NCBI RefSeq assembly: GCF_000705555.1
Contig: NZ_JMQN01000040.1
Location: forward strand, 1 to 64,000
Length of the DNA stretch: 64,000 nucleotides
Origin: Marinobacterium lacunae
GTDB taxonomy: Bacteria; Pseudomonadota; Gammaproteobacteria; Pseudomonadales; Balneatricaceae
Direction: 5' to 3'
This document shows, in pieces, positions 53,075-62,579 of this stretch. Made by a program: the position numbers and the translations under genes. The notes under the pieces are model-generated. The model did no database searches. It was not told the DNA's origin and saw nothing but the letters and a program-made list of their open reading frames with translations. Position 1 is the stretch's first letter. The number at the start of each line of letters is the position of its first letter.

Positions 53075-53776
53075 ATGGCCGGATTTGACAAGGTCGTAGG
53101 CTGTTATGAAGAAGCCATGGCAGGACTGGAAGACGGCATGACCGTCATCGCCGGGGGCTTCGGTCTGTGCGGTATCCCGGAAAACCTGATCGCCCAGATC
53201 AAGCGGATGCGGGTCCGCGACCTGACCATCGTCTCCAACAACTGTGGCATCGACGGCTTCGGCCTCGGCATTCTGCTTGAGGACAAGCAGATCCGCAAAA
53301 TGATCTCCTCTTACGTTGGCGAGAACGCCCTGTTCGAGAAGCAGCTGCTCGAAGGCGAGCTTGAAGTCGAGCTGACCCCGCAGGGCACCCTGGCCGAGAA
53401 GATGCGCGCCGGCGGCGCCGGTATCCCCGCCTTCTACACCGCCACCGGCTACGGCACTCCGATCGCCGAGGGCAAGGAGGTGCGCGAGTTCAATGGCCGC
53501 CCGCACATCCTGGAACAATCCATTCGTGGCGACTTTGCCATCGTCAAAGGCTGGAAAGCCGACCGCTACGGCAACGTGGTCTACCGCCATACCGCACAGA
53601 ACTTCAACCCGATGGCCGCCACCGCCGGCAAGATCACCGTGGTCGAGGTCGAGGAGATCGTCGAACCGGGAGAGCTGGATCCAACCCAGATCCACACCCC
53701 CGGCATCTATGTCGATCGCCTGATACAGGGCAGCTTCGAGAAGCGTATCGAACAGCGCACTATTCGTAGCGCCTGA
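53075..53776 (+). CDS. 3-oxoacid CoA-transferase subunit A
   Basis: 233 residues. The N-terminus has [19 protein letters not shown], the glycine-rich CoA-binding motif, and the body contains [21 protein letters not shown] and [20 protein letters not shown]. The family transfers CoA from succinyl-CoA or acetyl-CoA to acetoacetate or related acids. Subunits A and B form the active enzyme, and subunit B lies 66 bases downstream. The acceptor acid cannot be told from sequence; the gene names scoA and atoD are both used. Confidence 0.92.
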   Translation: MAGFDKVVGCYEEAMAGLEDGMTVIAGGFGLCGIPENLIAQIKRMRVRDLTIVSNNCGIDGFGLGILLEDKQIRKMISSYVGENALFEKQLLEGELEVELTPQGTLAEKMRAGGAGIPAFYTATGYGTPIAEGKEVREFNGRPHILEQSIRGDFAIVKGWKADRYGNVVYRHTAQNFNPMAATAGKITVVEVEEIVEPGELDPTQIHTPGIYVDRLIQGSFEKRIEQRTIRSA

Positions 53777-53842
53777 GCCCAACGACCTTAACACTCAACG
53801 CCGGAGCCGAGGCGACGGCGGAACGATGATGGAGAGACCACA

Positions 53843-54499
53843 ATGGCCCTTTCTCGTGAACAGATTGCAAAGCGCGTGGCGCGCGAACTGAAAGACGGTT
53901 ACTACGTCAACCTGGGGATTGGCATCCCCACGCTGGTAGCGAACTACGTCCCGGAGGGTATGGAGGTGATGCTGCAGTCGGAAAACGGCCTGCTCGGCAT
54001 GGGCCCCTTCCCCACCGAAGAGGAACTTGATGCGGATATGATCAACGCCGGCAAGCAGACGGTGACCACCCTGCCCGGCGCGTCGATCTTCTCCTCTGCG
54101 GAGTCCTTCGCCATGATCCGTGGCGGCCATGTGGATTTGACCGTACTCGGCGCATTCGAGGTCGATGTTCAGGGCAATATCGCCTCCTGGATGATCCCGG
54201 GAAAGCTGGTCAAAGGGATGGGCGGCGCCATGGACCTGGTCGCGGGTGCCGACAACATCATCGTCACCATGACCCACGCCTCCAAGAACGGCGAGTCCAA
54301 GCTGCTGGAGCAGTGCACCCTGCCGCTGACTGGCGCCGGATGCATCAAGAAAGTCCTGACCGACCTGGCCTGGCTGGAGATTGAGGACAGCGCCTTCGTG
54401 CTGAAGGAGCGGGCCCCCGGCGTATCGGTCGAAGAGATCGTGGCCAAAACCGCTGGCCGTCTGGTGGTACCCGATCACGTCCCCGAAATGACTTTCTGA
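53843..54499 (+). CDS. 3-oxoacid CoA-transferase subunit B
   Basis: 218 residues. The catalytic Glu is in the SENGLLGMGP motif (about residue 51), where it forms the CoA thioester. Other signatures are YYVNLGIGIPTLVANYVPEG, GGHVDLTVLGAFEVD and MGGAMDLVAGA. It is the partner of the subunit A gene and both are oriented away from the LysR gene. A ribosome binding site (GGAGAG) precedes the ATG by about twelve bases. An intrinsic terminator follows 48 bases after the stop. Confidence 0.93.
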   Translation: MALSREQIAKRVARELKDGYYVNLGIGIPTLVANYVPEGMEVMLQSENGLLGMGPFPTEEELDADMINAGKQTVTTLPGASIFSSAESFAMIRGGHVDLTVLGAFEVDVQGNIASWMIPGKLVKGMGGAMDLVAGADNIIVTMTHASKNGESKLLEQCTLPLTGAGCIKKVLTDLAWLEIEDSAFVLKERAPGVSVEEIVAKTAGRLVVPDHVPEMTF

Positions 54500-54546
54500 G
54501 CGTTAAACACCTAGTCTTGCACCTCCGTTGTTGTAACCTTGCTCAG

Positions 54547-54581
54547 ACCCAATCCGTTCTCCTTCGGGTTGGGTATTTTTT
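54547..54581 (+). terminator. Intrinsic terminator of the CoA-transferase operon
   Basis: Ten-bp stem ACCCAATCCG / CGGGTTGGGT (one G-T pair) with an 8-base loop, then A and six T residues. The stem ends just before the T-run. Placement fits the end of the two-gene operon. Confidence 0.88.
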
Positions 54582-54760
54582 ATCTGAATGCGGCAGAGCC
54601 TAAAACGACCAAGCCCCGCTTATCGATCAGCAGGTCTTTTGAATAGGATGACGGTCGGGGAGAGTTTCAGTGATGAAATTAAGATTCAGTTACTTACCCG
54701 CCAATCATTAGCCCTCAATGCCGCTGGATATCAACACACCTGCTCGACCGAAATCGATGA

Positions 54761-56278
54761 CTACCGGATACTGCCCCAGAAGCACCTGCCAGGTTCCCGT
54801 CCTCTAATTGACAAACTGACCGTTAACAGCGCGGCTAATATGGCCACTATGGCGGCAGCCAAAAACAGACCCGCGAAGCCCTCCCGATAGCTGGCCAGAG
54901 CAGCCCCCTTCTCCAGCACACCCAAAGACGGATGGTCGGTTATAAATCGCCCGGTTACTACCCACTCCAAGGCGTCCGGCAATGCCTCGCAACGACCGCT
55001 ACCTGAACTGCAAAATGCGTCCTGCAGCCTGCTCTTTACTCCGGACGCCAACACCGACGAGAGGCTTGCGTACCCTACCAGCATGGCGAAAAACCTCGCC
55101 GTCGTGCTGATGCCTGACGCCATGCCCGTTCGCTCTTTCGGTACGGTGCCAAGAATCGCTTTCTGGGTCTCGCCGTTTATCAGACCACCACCGGCGCCTA
55201 GAATCGACATGCCGATAAAGAACCAGATCGGGTTGCTGCTTGTTGCGGCCAATGCCAGCCAGATATTCCCGACCGAGATGATCGCCAACCCGACTCCGAG
55301 CAGCTGATAAGATTGAAGCCGGTTCGAAAGTCGTCGCCCTATGGTTGGGAACATAAACATCGTGACCGCAAACGGCAGCAACGCACAGCCGGTCCAAAGA
55401 AAGGAGACGCCCATGCCCCGTTGGAGGTAGAGCGGCAATAGCGCCGCCATCACCTGGGCAGCGCCAGCGTACCCCAGCATGGCGATTACGGCCCCGACAA
55501 AGCGGCCGGACCTGAACAGCCTCAGGTGGAGCATGGGGTTGATCTGACGCAACTCGATGGCCACGAATGCTGCCAAGGTGATCATCCCGAGCGTAAACAC
55601 GATCACCGACTGAGGGCTCGTCCAGCCGGCTTGAGGACCATTGATAAGCCCCCAGACCCAAAGCAGCATTGAGAGACTGAAGCAGATGGCGCCCGCCCAA
55701 TCGAACGCATGTGCGCCGTTCGGTCTGTCTGCGTCGATAGTGCGCGGCACCGCAATAATCAGCGTCACACAGATCGGTACAAAGATAAAAAACGCCCAGC
55801 GCCAGCCTAGCAGGTAGCCAGCCAGGCTGCTTAACAAGGGGGCGATTACCATGGTCAGTCCCATGATGCTGCCCCAGGTGCTCCAGGCCCTGATCGCCTC
55901 ATCCTGCAGACGAAATCGATGCCCGATAGTGGATAACGCGGGCGCCAGCAGCAGTGCCGCCCCAACGCCCTGTACCGCGCGTGCCCCAATCAATAGCGAG
56001 ATATTGGGCGCAAGACTGCTGGCCAGTGCCGCACAGCCGAACAACCACAAGCCCACACACAGCACCCTGCGGCGTCCATAGCGATCAGCCATCGCGCCGG
56101 CAAACAGCAGCAGTGAGGCAAATGTGAGCAAGAAGCTGCTTTGCACCCACGCCATCTGCGAAAAATCAGCGCCAAGGTCGGACACCAGGCTCGGCAGTAT
56201 CACCCCAACCAGATTGGTATCGAAAATGGTCAGGGCACAACTGGCCGACGCGGTGAGTAGCAAGCCATGCCCTTTCAT
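54761..56278 (-). CDS. DHA2-type MFS drug exporter
   Basis: 505 residues with about 14 membrane helices. Motif A is in LLFAGAMADRYGRRRVLCVG, and GARAVQGVGAALLLAPALST fits motif C-like positions of the EmrB/QacA branch. The C-terminal region has a soluble loop (LQDAFCSSGSGRCEALPD) between the last helices. The export substrate is unknown. The degraded copy at 51760-52049 shares its segments. It sits upstream of nothing obvious; the next gene on the strand (DUF934) ends 20 bases before its start, so a shared transcript is possible. Confidence 0.92.
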   Translation of the reverse strand: MKGHGLLLTASASCALTIFDTNLVGVILPSLVSDLGADFSQMAWVQSSFLLTFASLLLFAGAMADRYGRRRVLCVGLWLFGCAALASSLAPNISLLIGARAVQGVGAALLLAPALSTIGHRFRLQDEAIRAWSTWGSIMGLTMVIAPLLSSLAGYLLGWRWAFFIFVPICVTLIIAVPRTIDADRPNGAHAFDWAGAICFSLSMLLWVWGLINGPQAGWTSPQSVIVFTLGMITLAAFVAIELRQINPMLHLRLFRSGRFVGAVIAMLGYAGAAQVMAALLPLYLQRGMGVSFLWTGCALLPFAVTMFMFPTIGRRLSNRLQSYQLLGVGLAIISVGNIWLALAATSSNPIWFFIGMSILGAGGGLINGETQKAILGTVPKERTGMASGISTTARFFAMLVGYASLSSVLASGVKSRLQDAFCSSGSGRCEALPDALEWVVTGRFITDHPSLGVLEKGAALASYREGFAGLFLAAAIVAILAALLTVSLSIRGREPGRCFWGSIR

Positions 56279-56297
56279 GGGAAAGCCCTCTCTCGAC

Positions 56298-56810
56298 TCA
56301 TGACTTCGCGCTTCGACGTCTGAACAGCGGTTCGGGGTTTGTGACCGATCGAGCGTAAATCATATCGAAGCCAAACAGCCCCTTGAGTGCTTCTGATACC
56401 GATCTGTCTTCCCGTACGGCAAACGAACTGAAGCCACAATGGCGCATCAGTACCAGTTGATCGCGCAACACATCACCGATTGCACGCAGATCCCCCTTGT
56501 AGCCGTAACGGGTTCTGAGCAGATTGGCCTGGGTGTACGCCCGACCATCTCTGAAGCTTGGAAACTCCAAGGCGATCAGCGGCAACGTATCAAGCCAGGG
56601 CGCAATCGCTTCCGGATCGTCATCCGGCCCCAAGAGGACGCCGCATGAGATCTGACCCGCGCCCCCAGCTTCACGCAGGGTCTGCCAACGCGCAAAGGAG
56701 ATAATCGGTGAGGAGATGCTGTCCAGCGGCTGATCGTCATCCACCAGACACCAGGGGTCCTCTTGCAGTACAACCGCCACCCCATTCACCAGGCCGATTG
56801 TATTGTTCAT
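56298..56810 (-). CDS. DUF934-family protein linked to sulfite reductase
   Basis: 170 residues, no signal or membrane segment. Family stretches are LIALEFPSFRDGRAYTQANLLR, YGYKGDLRAIGDVLRDQLVL and MRHCGFSSFAVRED. In Pseudomonas-type genomes DUF934 nearly always follows the sulfite/nitrite reductase gene, as here: its ATG overlaps the cysI-type stop (ATGA). The family is predicted to help sulfite reductase, perhaps as an electron donor or assembly factor, but this is not established. Confidence 0.9.
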   Translation of the reverse strand: MNNTIGLVNGVAVVLQEDPWCLVDDDQPLDSISSPIISFARWQTLREAGGAGQISCGVLLGPDDDPEAIAPWLDTLPLIALEFPSFRDGRAYTQANLLRTRYGYKGDLRAIGDVLRDQLVLMRHCGFSSFAVREDRSVSEALKGLFGFDMIYARSVTNPEPLFRRRSAKS

Positions 56811-58489
56811 GCGCTTGCCTCCACCCTGGCGGTTTCACGTTGATAGACACCCTCCTTGAAAGGAGCAATACCGATGCGACGCACCGTATCTACAAACCGC
56901 TCCTCCACTTCGCGATAGCGTAGGTAGACGGATAGCAGTCGGTTGATCGCCTCGGGCACCTCTTCGGCCCTGAAAGCAGGCCCGATCACCTTGCCGATCG
57001 AACTATCCTTGCCCTGGGCTCCGCCAATCGTGATCTGGAAGAACTCCTCGCCGTTCTTATCGACCCCGAGTATACCGATGTTGCCGATATGGTGATGACC
57101 ACACGCATTTACACACCCCGAAATATTGAGGCTCAACTCGCCCAGATCGTGCAGGAAATCAAGATTGTCAAAACGCGCCTGTATCGCCTTCGCCACTGGC
57201 AACGAGCGGGTACTGGCCAGCGAACAGTAGTCGCCTCCGGGGCAGGAGATCACGTCAGTCAGCAGGCCGATATTGGGCGTGGCCAAATTGTGAGTCCGCA
57301 GCGTTTTCCACAATGCATACAAATCGCGCTTGCGAATATCCGGCAGCACCAGGTTCTGCTCGTGAGCCACACGGATCTCGCCGAAGCCGTACTTCTGTGC
57401 AAGATCAGCCACGACGCGCATCTGCTCGGCCGTTACATCACCGGGAGGCGCAGACTCGCCTGGCTTGGTAGATAGGATGACCGAGCTGTATCCCGACACC
57501 TTGTGTGGACGCGTATTATTCTGCACCCAAACGGAAAACGCGGGATCTCGGGCCAACCAGGCACCGAAGTCAGGATCGATCGCATCAATACGCTCGTAAT
57601 CCGGTGCCTGAAAATTGTGAGCAACGCGGGTGTACTCTTCGGAAGTCAGCTCCGCGACACCATCACGAATCTGTTCCCACTCACGCTCCACTTCCTGTGC
57701 GAACGCCTCTACTCCAAGCGCTTTAACGAGGATCTTGATCCTCGCCTTGTATTTATTATCACGTCGGCCGTAGCGGTTATATACGCGCAGTACAGCTTCG
57801 ACATAGGTCAACAGGTGCTGCCAGGGCAGCGCCTCGCGAATCATTTCGTTGAGGATAGGGGTGCGTCCAAGGCCTCCACCGACCATCACGCGTAACAGCA
57901 TCTCTCCCTGTTCGTCTTTATACAGGTAGAGTCCGATGTCGTGGGCACGGATGGCAGCGCGATCCATCTCCGAGGAGGAGATCGCGATCTTGAACTTGCG
58001 CGGCAAAAACAGGAACTCCGGGTTGACCGTCGACCACTGGCGCAATATCTCGGCCAGCGGCCGAGGGTCGATCAGTTCGTCCCCCGCGACCCCGGCAAAG
58101 GCTTCGGTGGTGATATTGCGCACACAGTTGCCGGAGGTCTGGATGGCGTGCATCTCGTGATCGGCGAGCAGTTGCAGAATATCCGGCACCTGCTCCAGCT
58201 CTATCCAGTTGAACTGGATATTCTGCCGCGTGGTGAAGTGTCCGTAGCCCCGGTCATAGCCTTCGGCGATCTGCGCCAGCGCGCGAAGCTGATTCGATGA
58301 CAAGGTGCCATAGGGAATGGCCACGCGCAGCATATAGGCGTGACGCTGCAGGTAGACGCCGTTCTGCAGCCTGAGCGGCAGAAACTCCTCTTCACTCAGT
58401 TCACCCGACAGCCTGCGAGCGACCTGATCGCGAAACTGAGCAACCCGTGCCTGCACCAGCGCATGGTCATATTGATCGTATCTATACAC
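56807..58489 (-). CDS. cysI: Sulfite reductase hemoprotein (CysI-type)
   Basis: 560 residues with the duplicated siroheme-reductase fold. RVAIPYGTLSSNQLRALAQI and YGHFTTRQNIQFNW are the substrate-side blocks, and a second set is around YGFGEIRVAHEQNLVLPDI. The [4Fe-4S]-siroheme cysteines are in CPGGDYC and CVNAC. It reduces sulfite to sulfide with six electrons in sulfur assimilation. No flavoprotein CysJ is adjacent; with DUF934 this type may use ferredoxin or another donor. Nitrite reductase is a possible alternative, but the neighbour favours sulfite. Confidence 0.92.
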   Translation of the reverse strand: MYRYDQYDHALVQARVAQFRDQVARRLSGELSEEEFLPLRLQNGVYLQRHAYMLRVAIPYGTLSSNQLRALAQIAEGYDRGYGHFTTRQNIQFNWIELEQVPDILQLLADHEMHAIQTSGNCVRNITTEAFAGVAGDELIDPRPLAEILRQWSTVNPEFLFLPRKFKIAISSSEMDRAAIRAHDIGLYLYKDEQGEMLLRVMVGGGLGRTPILNEMIREALPWQHLLTYVEAVLRVYNRYGRRDNKYKARIKILVKALGVEAFAQEVEREWEQIRDGVAELTSEEYTRVAHNFQAPDYERIDAIDPDFGAWLARDPAFSVWVQNNTRPHKVSGYSSVILSTKPGESAPPGDVTAEQMRVVADLAQKYGFGEIRVAHEQNLVLPDIRKRDLYALWKTLRTHNLATPNIGLLTDVISCPGGDYCSLASTRSLPVAKAIQARFDNLDFLHDLGELSLNISGCVNACGHHHIGNIGILGVDKNGEEFFQITIGGAQGKDSSIGKVIGPAFRAEEVPEAINRLLSVYLRYREVEERFVDTVRRIGIAPFKEGVYQRETARVEASA

Positions 58490-58583
58490 GCTTTGTCCCC
58501 GACTCTGCCAAGTGAATACACAAGGCTAGCGGGAGCGACGGATACGGGGCAGGCTCAATTATTTTAATTTTAACCGGTACAGA

Positions 58584-59990
58584 TCACAGCTGTACAAACA
58601 GCTCCGGCAAACGATTCAGTGCCGCCGTTCGACGGGCATCCCACGGATGGGCGTAACTGATACGCAGGCAGTTTCTGAACTGACCCGACACGGAAAACAG
58701 TGGACCGGGGGTGATGACCACGCCCTCCTCCAGCGCTTTCGGGTAGCTTGCCAGGGTATCGAAACTTGTCGGCAACTCCACCCAGACCGCCAGACCGCCC
58801 AGCGGCACACTGACACGCAGCCCGGTGGACCACGCCTGGAGCGAGGCAATCAGCCGATCCCGACGCTCCCTCAGCTCGTTGCGCTGGCGACGAAGGTGCG
58901 ATGCGAAACTGCCGTCAGCCATATAGTCCGCCACCCCCTGTTGCAAATATCGACTGCTGGCCAGTTGCGTCACCAGTTTCAGACGCAGAATACGGTCATG
59001 CCAGCGAGCCCCGGAGACCCAGCCCAGGCGCAGGTCACGCGACAGTGATTTGGAGAAGGAGCTGCACAGGATCACCCGGTCATCTCTGTCCATCGCCTTC
59101 AGTGGATCAGGCGCACTGCCGAGCGCGGTGTCCGCGTAGATATCGTCCTCGATCACCGCCAGATCGTGCCGCTCCGCTAACGCCAGCAACCGCGACTTGG
59201 ATTCGCTTGGCATCAACGCACCGCCCGGCGTCGCAAACGCGGGCGATACGATACAAGCCTTCACCTTCCAGCGCTCGAGCACCTCCTCCAGCGCCTCGAT
59301 ATCCATCCCGGTTTCCACCGAGGTCGGCACCTCAACAACCCGCAGCTCCAGCTGCTCCAGCAACTGCAGCACGCCATAAAACCCCGGCGACTCCACCGCA
59401 ACCACATCGCCCCGTTCGCAACAGGCCATCAGGGCCAGAAACAGCGCATGCTGGCAGCCCGAGGTCACGCACAGCTGATCGGGCGGAACCGCCCAGCCGC
59501 GACGTGCACTGTGCAGTGACAGCTGCTCACGCAGGCCTATGTCGCCTGCAGGCGCATCGTAGTACTGGTAATCGTCACCCTTCTGGCGGCGCAGTGCACG
59601 TCCAATGGAGCGGTTCAGCGCCACAATACTGGGGGGCAGATCACCGGCGTGCAGGTCCGGTAGCAGATCGAATGCCGCGCTGCGGCCCATGATATCCAAC
59701 AGCAACTCGTTAACGCTTACAGGTCTTGGCGCTTCGATCCTTGACCGACTGACCGGCTTCTTAACAGCATTGGGCTGAAGGGCTACAAAGTAACCGGACT
59801 TGGGGCGCGCCTCCACCAGTCCCTGCGCCTCGAGGCGCTGCAGCGCATGCTGCACGGTGGCCTTGGACAGGCTATGCTCCTGGCACAGGGTGCGGATCGA
59901 CGGCAGCCGCTCACCCAAACGCCAGCGTTGCTCCTCGATACCCTGCAGCAACCAGCTTTCAAGCTGTCGGTAACGATAATCGGCTCCCAT
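58584..59990 (-). CDS. MocR-type GntR regulator fused to an aminotransferase-like domain
   Basis: 468 residues from ATG at 59990, six bases after GAGGG; starts at 60017 and 60056 lack a binding site. The N-terminal GntR helix-turn-helix is LGERLPSIRTLCQEHSLSKA followed by TVQHALQRLEAQGLVEARPK. The aminotransferase fold (about residues 100-468) has SGCQHALFLALMACCERGD, EDDIYAD and the PLP-lysine region CSSFSKSLSRDLRLGWVSG. MocR proteins bind PLP or an aldimine as effector. It is divergent from ccoG. The regulated pathway is unknown. Confidence 0.92.
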   Translation of the reverse strand: MGADYRYRQLESWLLQGIEEQRWRLGERLPSIRTLCQEHSLSKATVQHALQRLEAQGLVEARPKSGYFVALQPNAVKKPVSRSRIEAPRPVSVNELLLDIMGRSAAFDLLPDLHAGDLPPSIVALNRSIGRALRRQKGDDYQYYDAPAGDIGLREQLSLHSARRGWAVPPDQLCVTSGCQHALFLALMACCERGDVVAVESPGFYGVLQLLEQLELRVVEVPTSVETGMDIEALEEVLERWKVKACIVSPAFATPGGALMPSESKSRLLALAERHDLAVIEDDIYADTALGSAPDPLKAMDRDDRVILCSSFSKSLSRDLRLGWVSGARWHDRILRLKLVTQLASSRYLQQGVADYMADGSFASHLRRQRNELRERRDRLIASLQAWSTGLRVSVPLGGLAVWVELPTSFDTLASYPKALEEGVVITPGPLFSVSGQFRNCLRISYAHPWDARRTAALNRLPELFVQL

Positions 59991-60099
59991 CTCAGGCCCT
60001 CGCCCATCTGTACCCATTATTATTATTTTTTTTATACCTGATCCTATCTCAATCACAAGCGTAGTCTGCCCCCCATCAGAAATCAGGGGGAAACCTGCG

Positions 60100-61458
60100 A
60101 TGGAACAGATACCCGTTGTCCAAGACTACACGCCACCCTTTGCCCGCGACGGCAAATTCCACGTCCGCCTTACCGAGGGGCGCTTTCAAAACCTGCGCCG
60201 CCTGAGCAGCTGGCCCATGATCGCGCTGTTCTTCGGCCTGGCCTGGATCCAGGTGGACGGCCAGCCCTGGCTGCTGTTCTCCTTCGCCCAGCGCAAGATC
60301 ATCCTGTTCGGCACTGCGCTCTCCTGGCATGACCTGCCGCTGCTGGCCGGATTGATGATTGCAGGTGCCTGCCTGCTGTTCTTCATGGCCGTGGCCTGGG
60401 GACGGGTCTGGTGCGGCTTCGCCTGCCCCCAGAGTATCTGGACCTGGCTGTTTATCCGCATCGAGGATTTCACCGAAGGGCGCGCCAGCATCCGGGCGCG
60501 TCAAGAAGGGCAACCGCTTAACGCCGAACGCCTGTTACGCCGGATCGCCAAGCACCTGCTGTGGATCGCGCTGGCCACGCTGACGGCAGCGACGTTTACC
60601 GGGTACTTCATTCCTATTCGCGAGATCGTCTCGGATGCAGCGCAGCTAGAGCTGTCGATGACAATCACCGGCTGGCTGGTGATCATGGCCGGGCTAACCT
60701 ATGCCAACGCGGGTCTCGTGCGGGAAAAAATCTGCCTACACGCCTGCCCCTACTCCCGCTTCCAGGGCGTGATGTTCGATCACGACACCCGCACCGTCAC
60801 CTATGACGCCAGCCGTGGGGAGCCTCGCGCCAACAAGCGAAACGCCGATACCAACAGCGGCGACTGTGTCGATTGCGGCCTATGCGTACAGGTGTGCCCC
60901 ACCGGCATCGATATCCGTGACGGTCTTCAGGCGGCCTGCATCGACTGTGCGGCCTGTATCGACGCCTGCGATAGCGTCATGGAAAAAATCAACCGTCCGA
61001 CAGGTCTGATCCGTTTTGCCTCCGAGTCACAGCTTGAGAACAAACCCTCACCGCTGCTGCGCCCCCGCCTTGCCGGTTACGGCACTGTTATGGTTATCGC
61101 GTTTAGCGCCGTACTCTACGGCTTCACCGGTACTACCGACTTGCTGGTGGAGGTTCGCCGAGATCGCGGAGCGCTCTTTACCCAACTGGACGAGCAGTGG
61201 ATCTGCAACAACTACCGCGTCAAAGTCGAGGCTTTCGATCCTGCCGAAGCATCGGTACGCATCTCCGTCGTAGGCGAGGGCGTGTTCGAGCTATTTGGAC
61301 CAGCCGATATCGACCTGAGTGAAAACAACTCCACCTGGCTGCCCTACCGGGTCTGCGCTCAGGACATAACCTCACCGAATACGAAGCTGACGTTCAACTT
61401 CCAGGGCAATGAGGTCAAGGCATCGAAGGAAACCACCTTCCTTGCCAAGTCGATCTGA
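60100..61458 (+). CDS. ccoG: Cytochrome c oxidase accessory protein CcoG (RdxA/FixG)
   Basis: 452 residues. Several membrane helices lie at about residues 37-57, 80-107, 155-175 and 190-210, with CGFACPQSIWTWLF between. HACPYSRFQG follows, then two [4Fe-4S] motifs, CVDCGLCVQVCPTGIDIRDG and CIDCAACIDACDSVM (about residues 256-295). The C-terminal FixG_C domain is soluble. CcoG helps copper handling and assembly of cbb3-type oxidase. No ccoNOQP genes are in the window. GGGGGAAA precedes the ATG. It is divergent from the MocR gene. Confidence 0.92.
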   Translation: MEQIPVVQDYTPPFARDGKFHVRLTEGRFQNLRRLSSWPMIALFFGLAWIQVDGQPWLLFSFAQRKIILFGTALSWHDLPLLAGLMIAGACLLFFMAVAWGRVWCGFACPQSIWTWLFIRIEDFTEGRASIRARQEGQPLNAERLLRRIAKHLLWIALATLTAATFTGYFIPIREIVSDAAQLELSMTITGWLVIMAGLTYANAGLVREKICLHACPYSRFQGVMFDHDTRTVTYDASRGEPRANKRNADTNSGDCVDCGLCVQVCPTGIDIRDGLQAACIDCAACIDACDSVMEKINRPTGLIRFASESQLENKPSPLLRPRLAGYGTVMVIAFSAVLYGFTGTTDLLVEVRRDRGALFTQLDEQWICNNYRVKVEAFDPAEASVRISVVGEGVFELFGPADIDLSENNSTWLPYRVCAQDITSPNTKLTFNFQGNEVKASKETTFLAKSI

Positions 61459-61510
61459 TTCATACAGGAGTTCGTATGTAAGACATGGCGCTCATGTAGG
61501 CCAACTAATC

Positions 61511-61534
61511 AAAAAAGCCGGCTCAAGAGCCGGC
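61511..61534 (-). terminator. Intrinsic terminator on the minus strand
   Basis: GCCGGCTC / GAGCCGGC hairpin, followed on the minus strand by six T residues. It lies about 180 bases beyond the stop of the AbrB pseudogene and 50 bases after the convergent ccoG stop. Confidence 0.8.
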
Positions 61535-61716
61535 GATAGAGGTGAGGCAAGGACCAAGCCTCTATCGGAACCACAGCGCCGTTGCAGGCAAATATGTGGC
61601 CACGATCCAGGGTGCATAAAACTGCTGCGCGATTGGCTTGGTGACGGTGCCGACCAAGTACTGAGCGAGAACGCTTCGAAATGCTTTAGCTTCGACTAAC
61701 TAGCAGTACGTCTGAC

Positions 61717-62431
61717 TTAATCGCGCTCGCCTGCACCTGTCGCCTTGAAGAGCAACGGCAACGCAAAGCACATGAGCAGAACTTGTATTAGCTGATGGGT
61801 GGCCACGAACACGGGATCAACGTCGGTGCTGAAGACGATTGCCACCATCACTTCAATTCCGCCCGGCATGTATGCCAACAGCGCTTGGAGCAGCGGCCCC
61901 CCTCCCCCCCAATACAGTGCAAATGAGAATAGACCGCTCACGGCCAACCCCAACGCCAGACCGCCAAAAGCCCCCTTCAACGTTTCTTTCAACAGGCCTA
62001 GATCCAGATCAGCCATACGAACCGCCGTTGCCGTCCCCAAGATGACCAGCACCACTCGGAACCACTCCGGAGGAATATGAAACCCCATACCGAAGACAAA
62101 AGCGCATCGCTAGAGCTCCACTGACAGCGATAGCGATAAAACCCGAAGAGCATAGCCAGTAGCACGCCAAGCATCAGCACCATCAACCCGATGGAGAGGC
62201 TCCAGTCCTTTAGGTGAATAAAGAAATCCGCCTCAACACTTGAGGCAATGGAAACCCCCATAAACAGGGAGATAAACGTGGTCGTAGGTGAAGGCATTGA
62301 AACGGGCACTTTCACCCATATCGCCAAAAGTACACCAATCATTGCACCAACCAGGGAGAAGGCAGACCCGTCAGGTTAGCAATCCATCCTCCTGCCACGC
62401 CAATGGCAAGCGTCAACATCACTTTCAGCAT
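61717..62431 (-). pseudogene. AbrB-family (AitB-like) membrane protein, frameshifted and internally deleted
   Basis: From ATG at 62431 the first frame gives MLKVMLTLAIGVAGGWIANL and GLPSPWLV, then stops at TGA. A one-base shift continues at IGVLLAIWVKVPV to about YRYRCQWSSSDALL (62130). Another break follows, and the third frame resumes at GFHIPPEWFRVVLVILGTAT and runs to a stop at 61717. The missing part between DALL and GFHIP includes the expected GG-containing segment of the first repeat. Intact AbrB proteins have two such membrane repeats and often accompany tricarboxylate transporters. The gene is inactive. Confidence 0.85.
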
Positions 62432-62441
62432 ACCCTGCCCT

Positions 62442-62482
62442 AAAAAAGTAAGGGCGGCCCCACTCTGGTGAGACAGCCCTTA
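62442..62482 (-). terminator. Intrinsic terminator between the cut-off gene end and the AbrB pseudogene
   Basis: On the minus strand, TAAGGGC pairs with GCCCTTA across a 20-base loop, then C and six T residues. It follows the stop codon of the truncated frame at 62505 and shows that this fragment once ended a transcription unit. Confidence 0.7.
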
Positions 62483-62504
62483 GCGGTACCGTGTGTCATT
62501 AGGT

Positions 62505-62579
62505 TCAATCGTCTAACTCAGCCTGCAACTGAGCCGTACGCCCCTCCCCTTTGATTCGCTTGAGCAGGAAAGGCAATAC
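62505..62579 (-). pseudogene. 3' end of a gene cut by the IS3-family element
   Basis: 24 codons (VLPFLLKRIKG, then EGRTAQLQAELDD) and a TGA stop run right up to the inverted repeat at 62580, followed by a normal-looking terminator. The hydrophobic-then-charged ending resembles the C-terminus of a membrane transporter, possibly a tricarboxylate transporter subunit given the AbrB neighbour. The upstream part is not found on the far side of the element. Confidence 0.6.

Noticed and set aside
60045-60062. Possible FNR site upstream of ccoG
   Set aside because: The half-sites TTGAG and ATCAG have the wrong spacing and two mismatches to TTGAT-N4-ATCAA.
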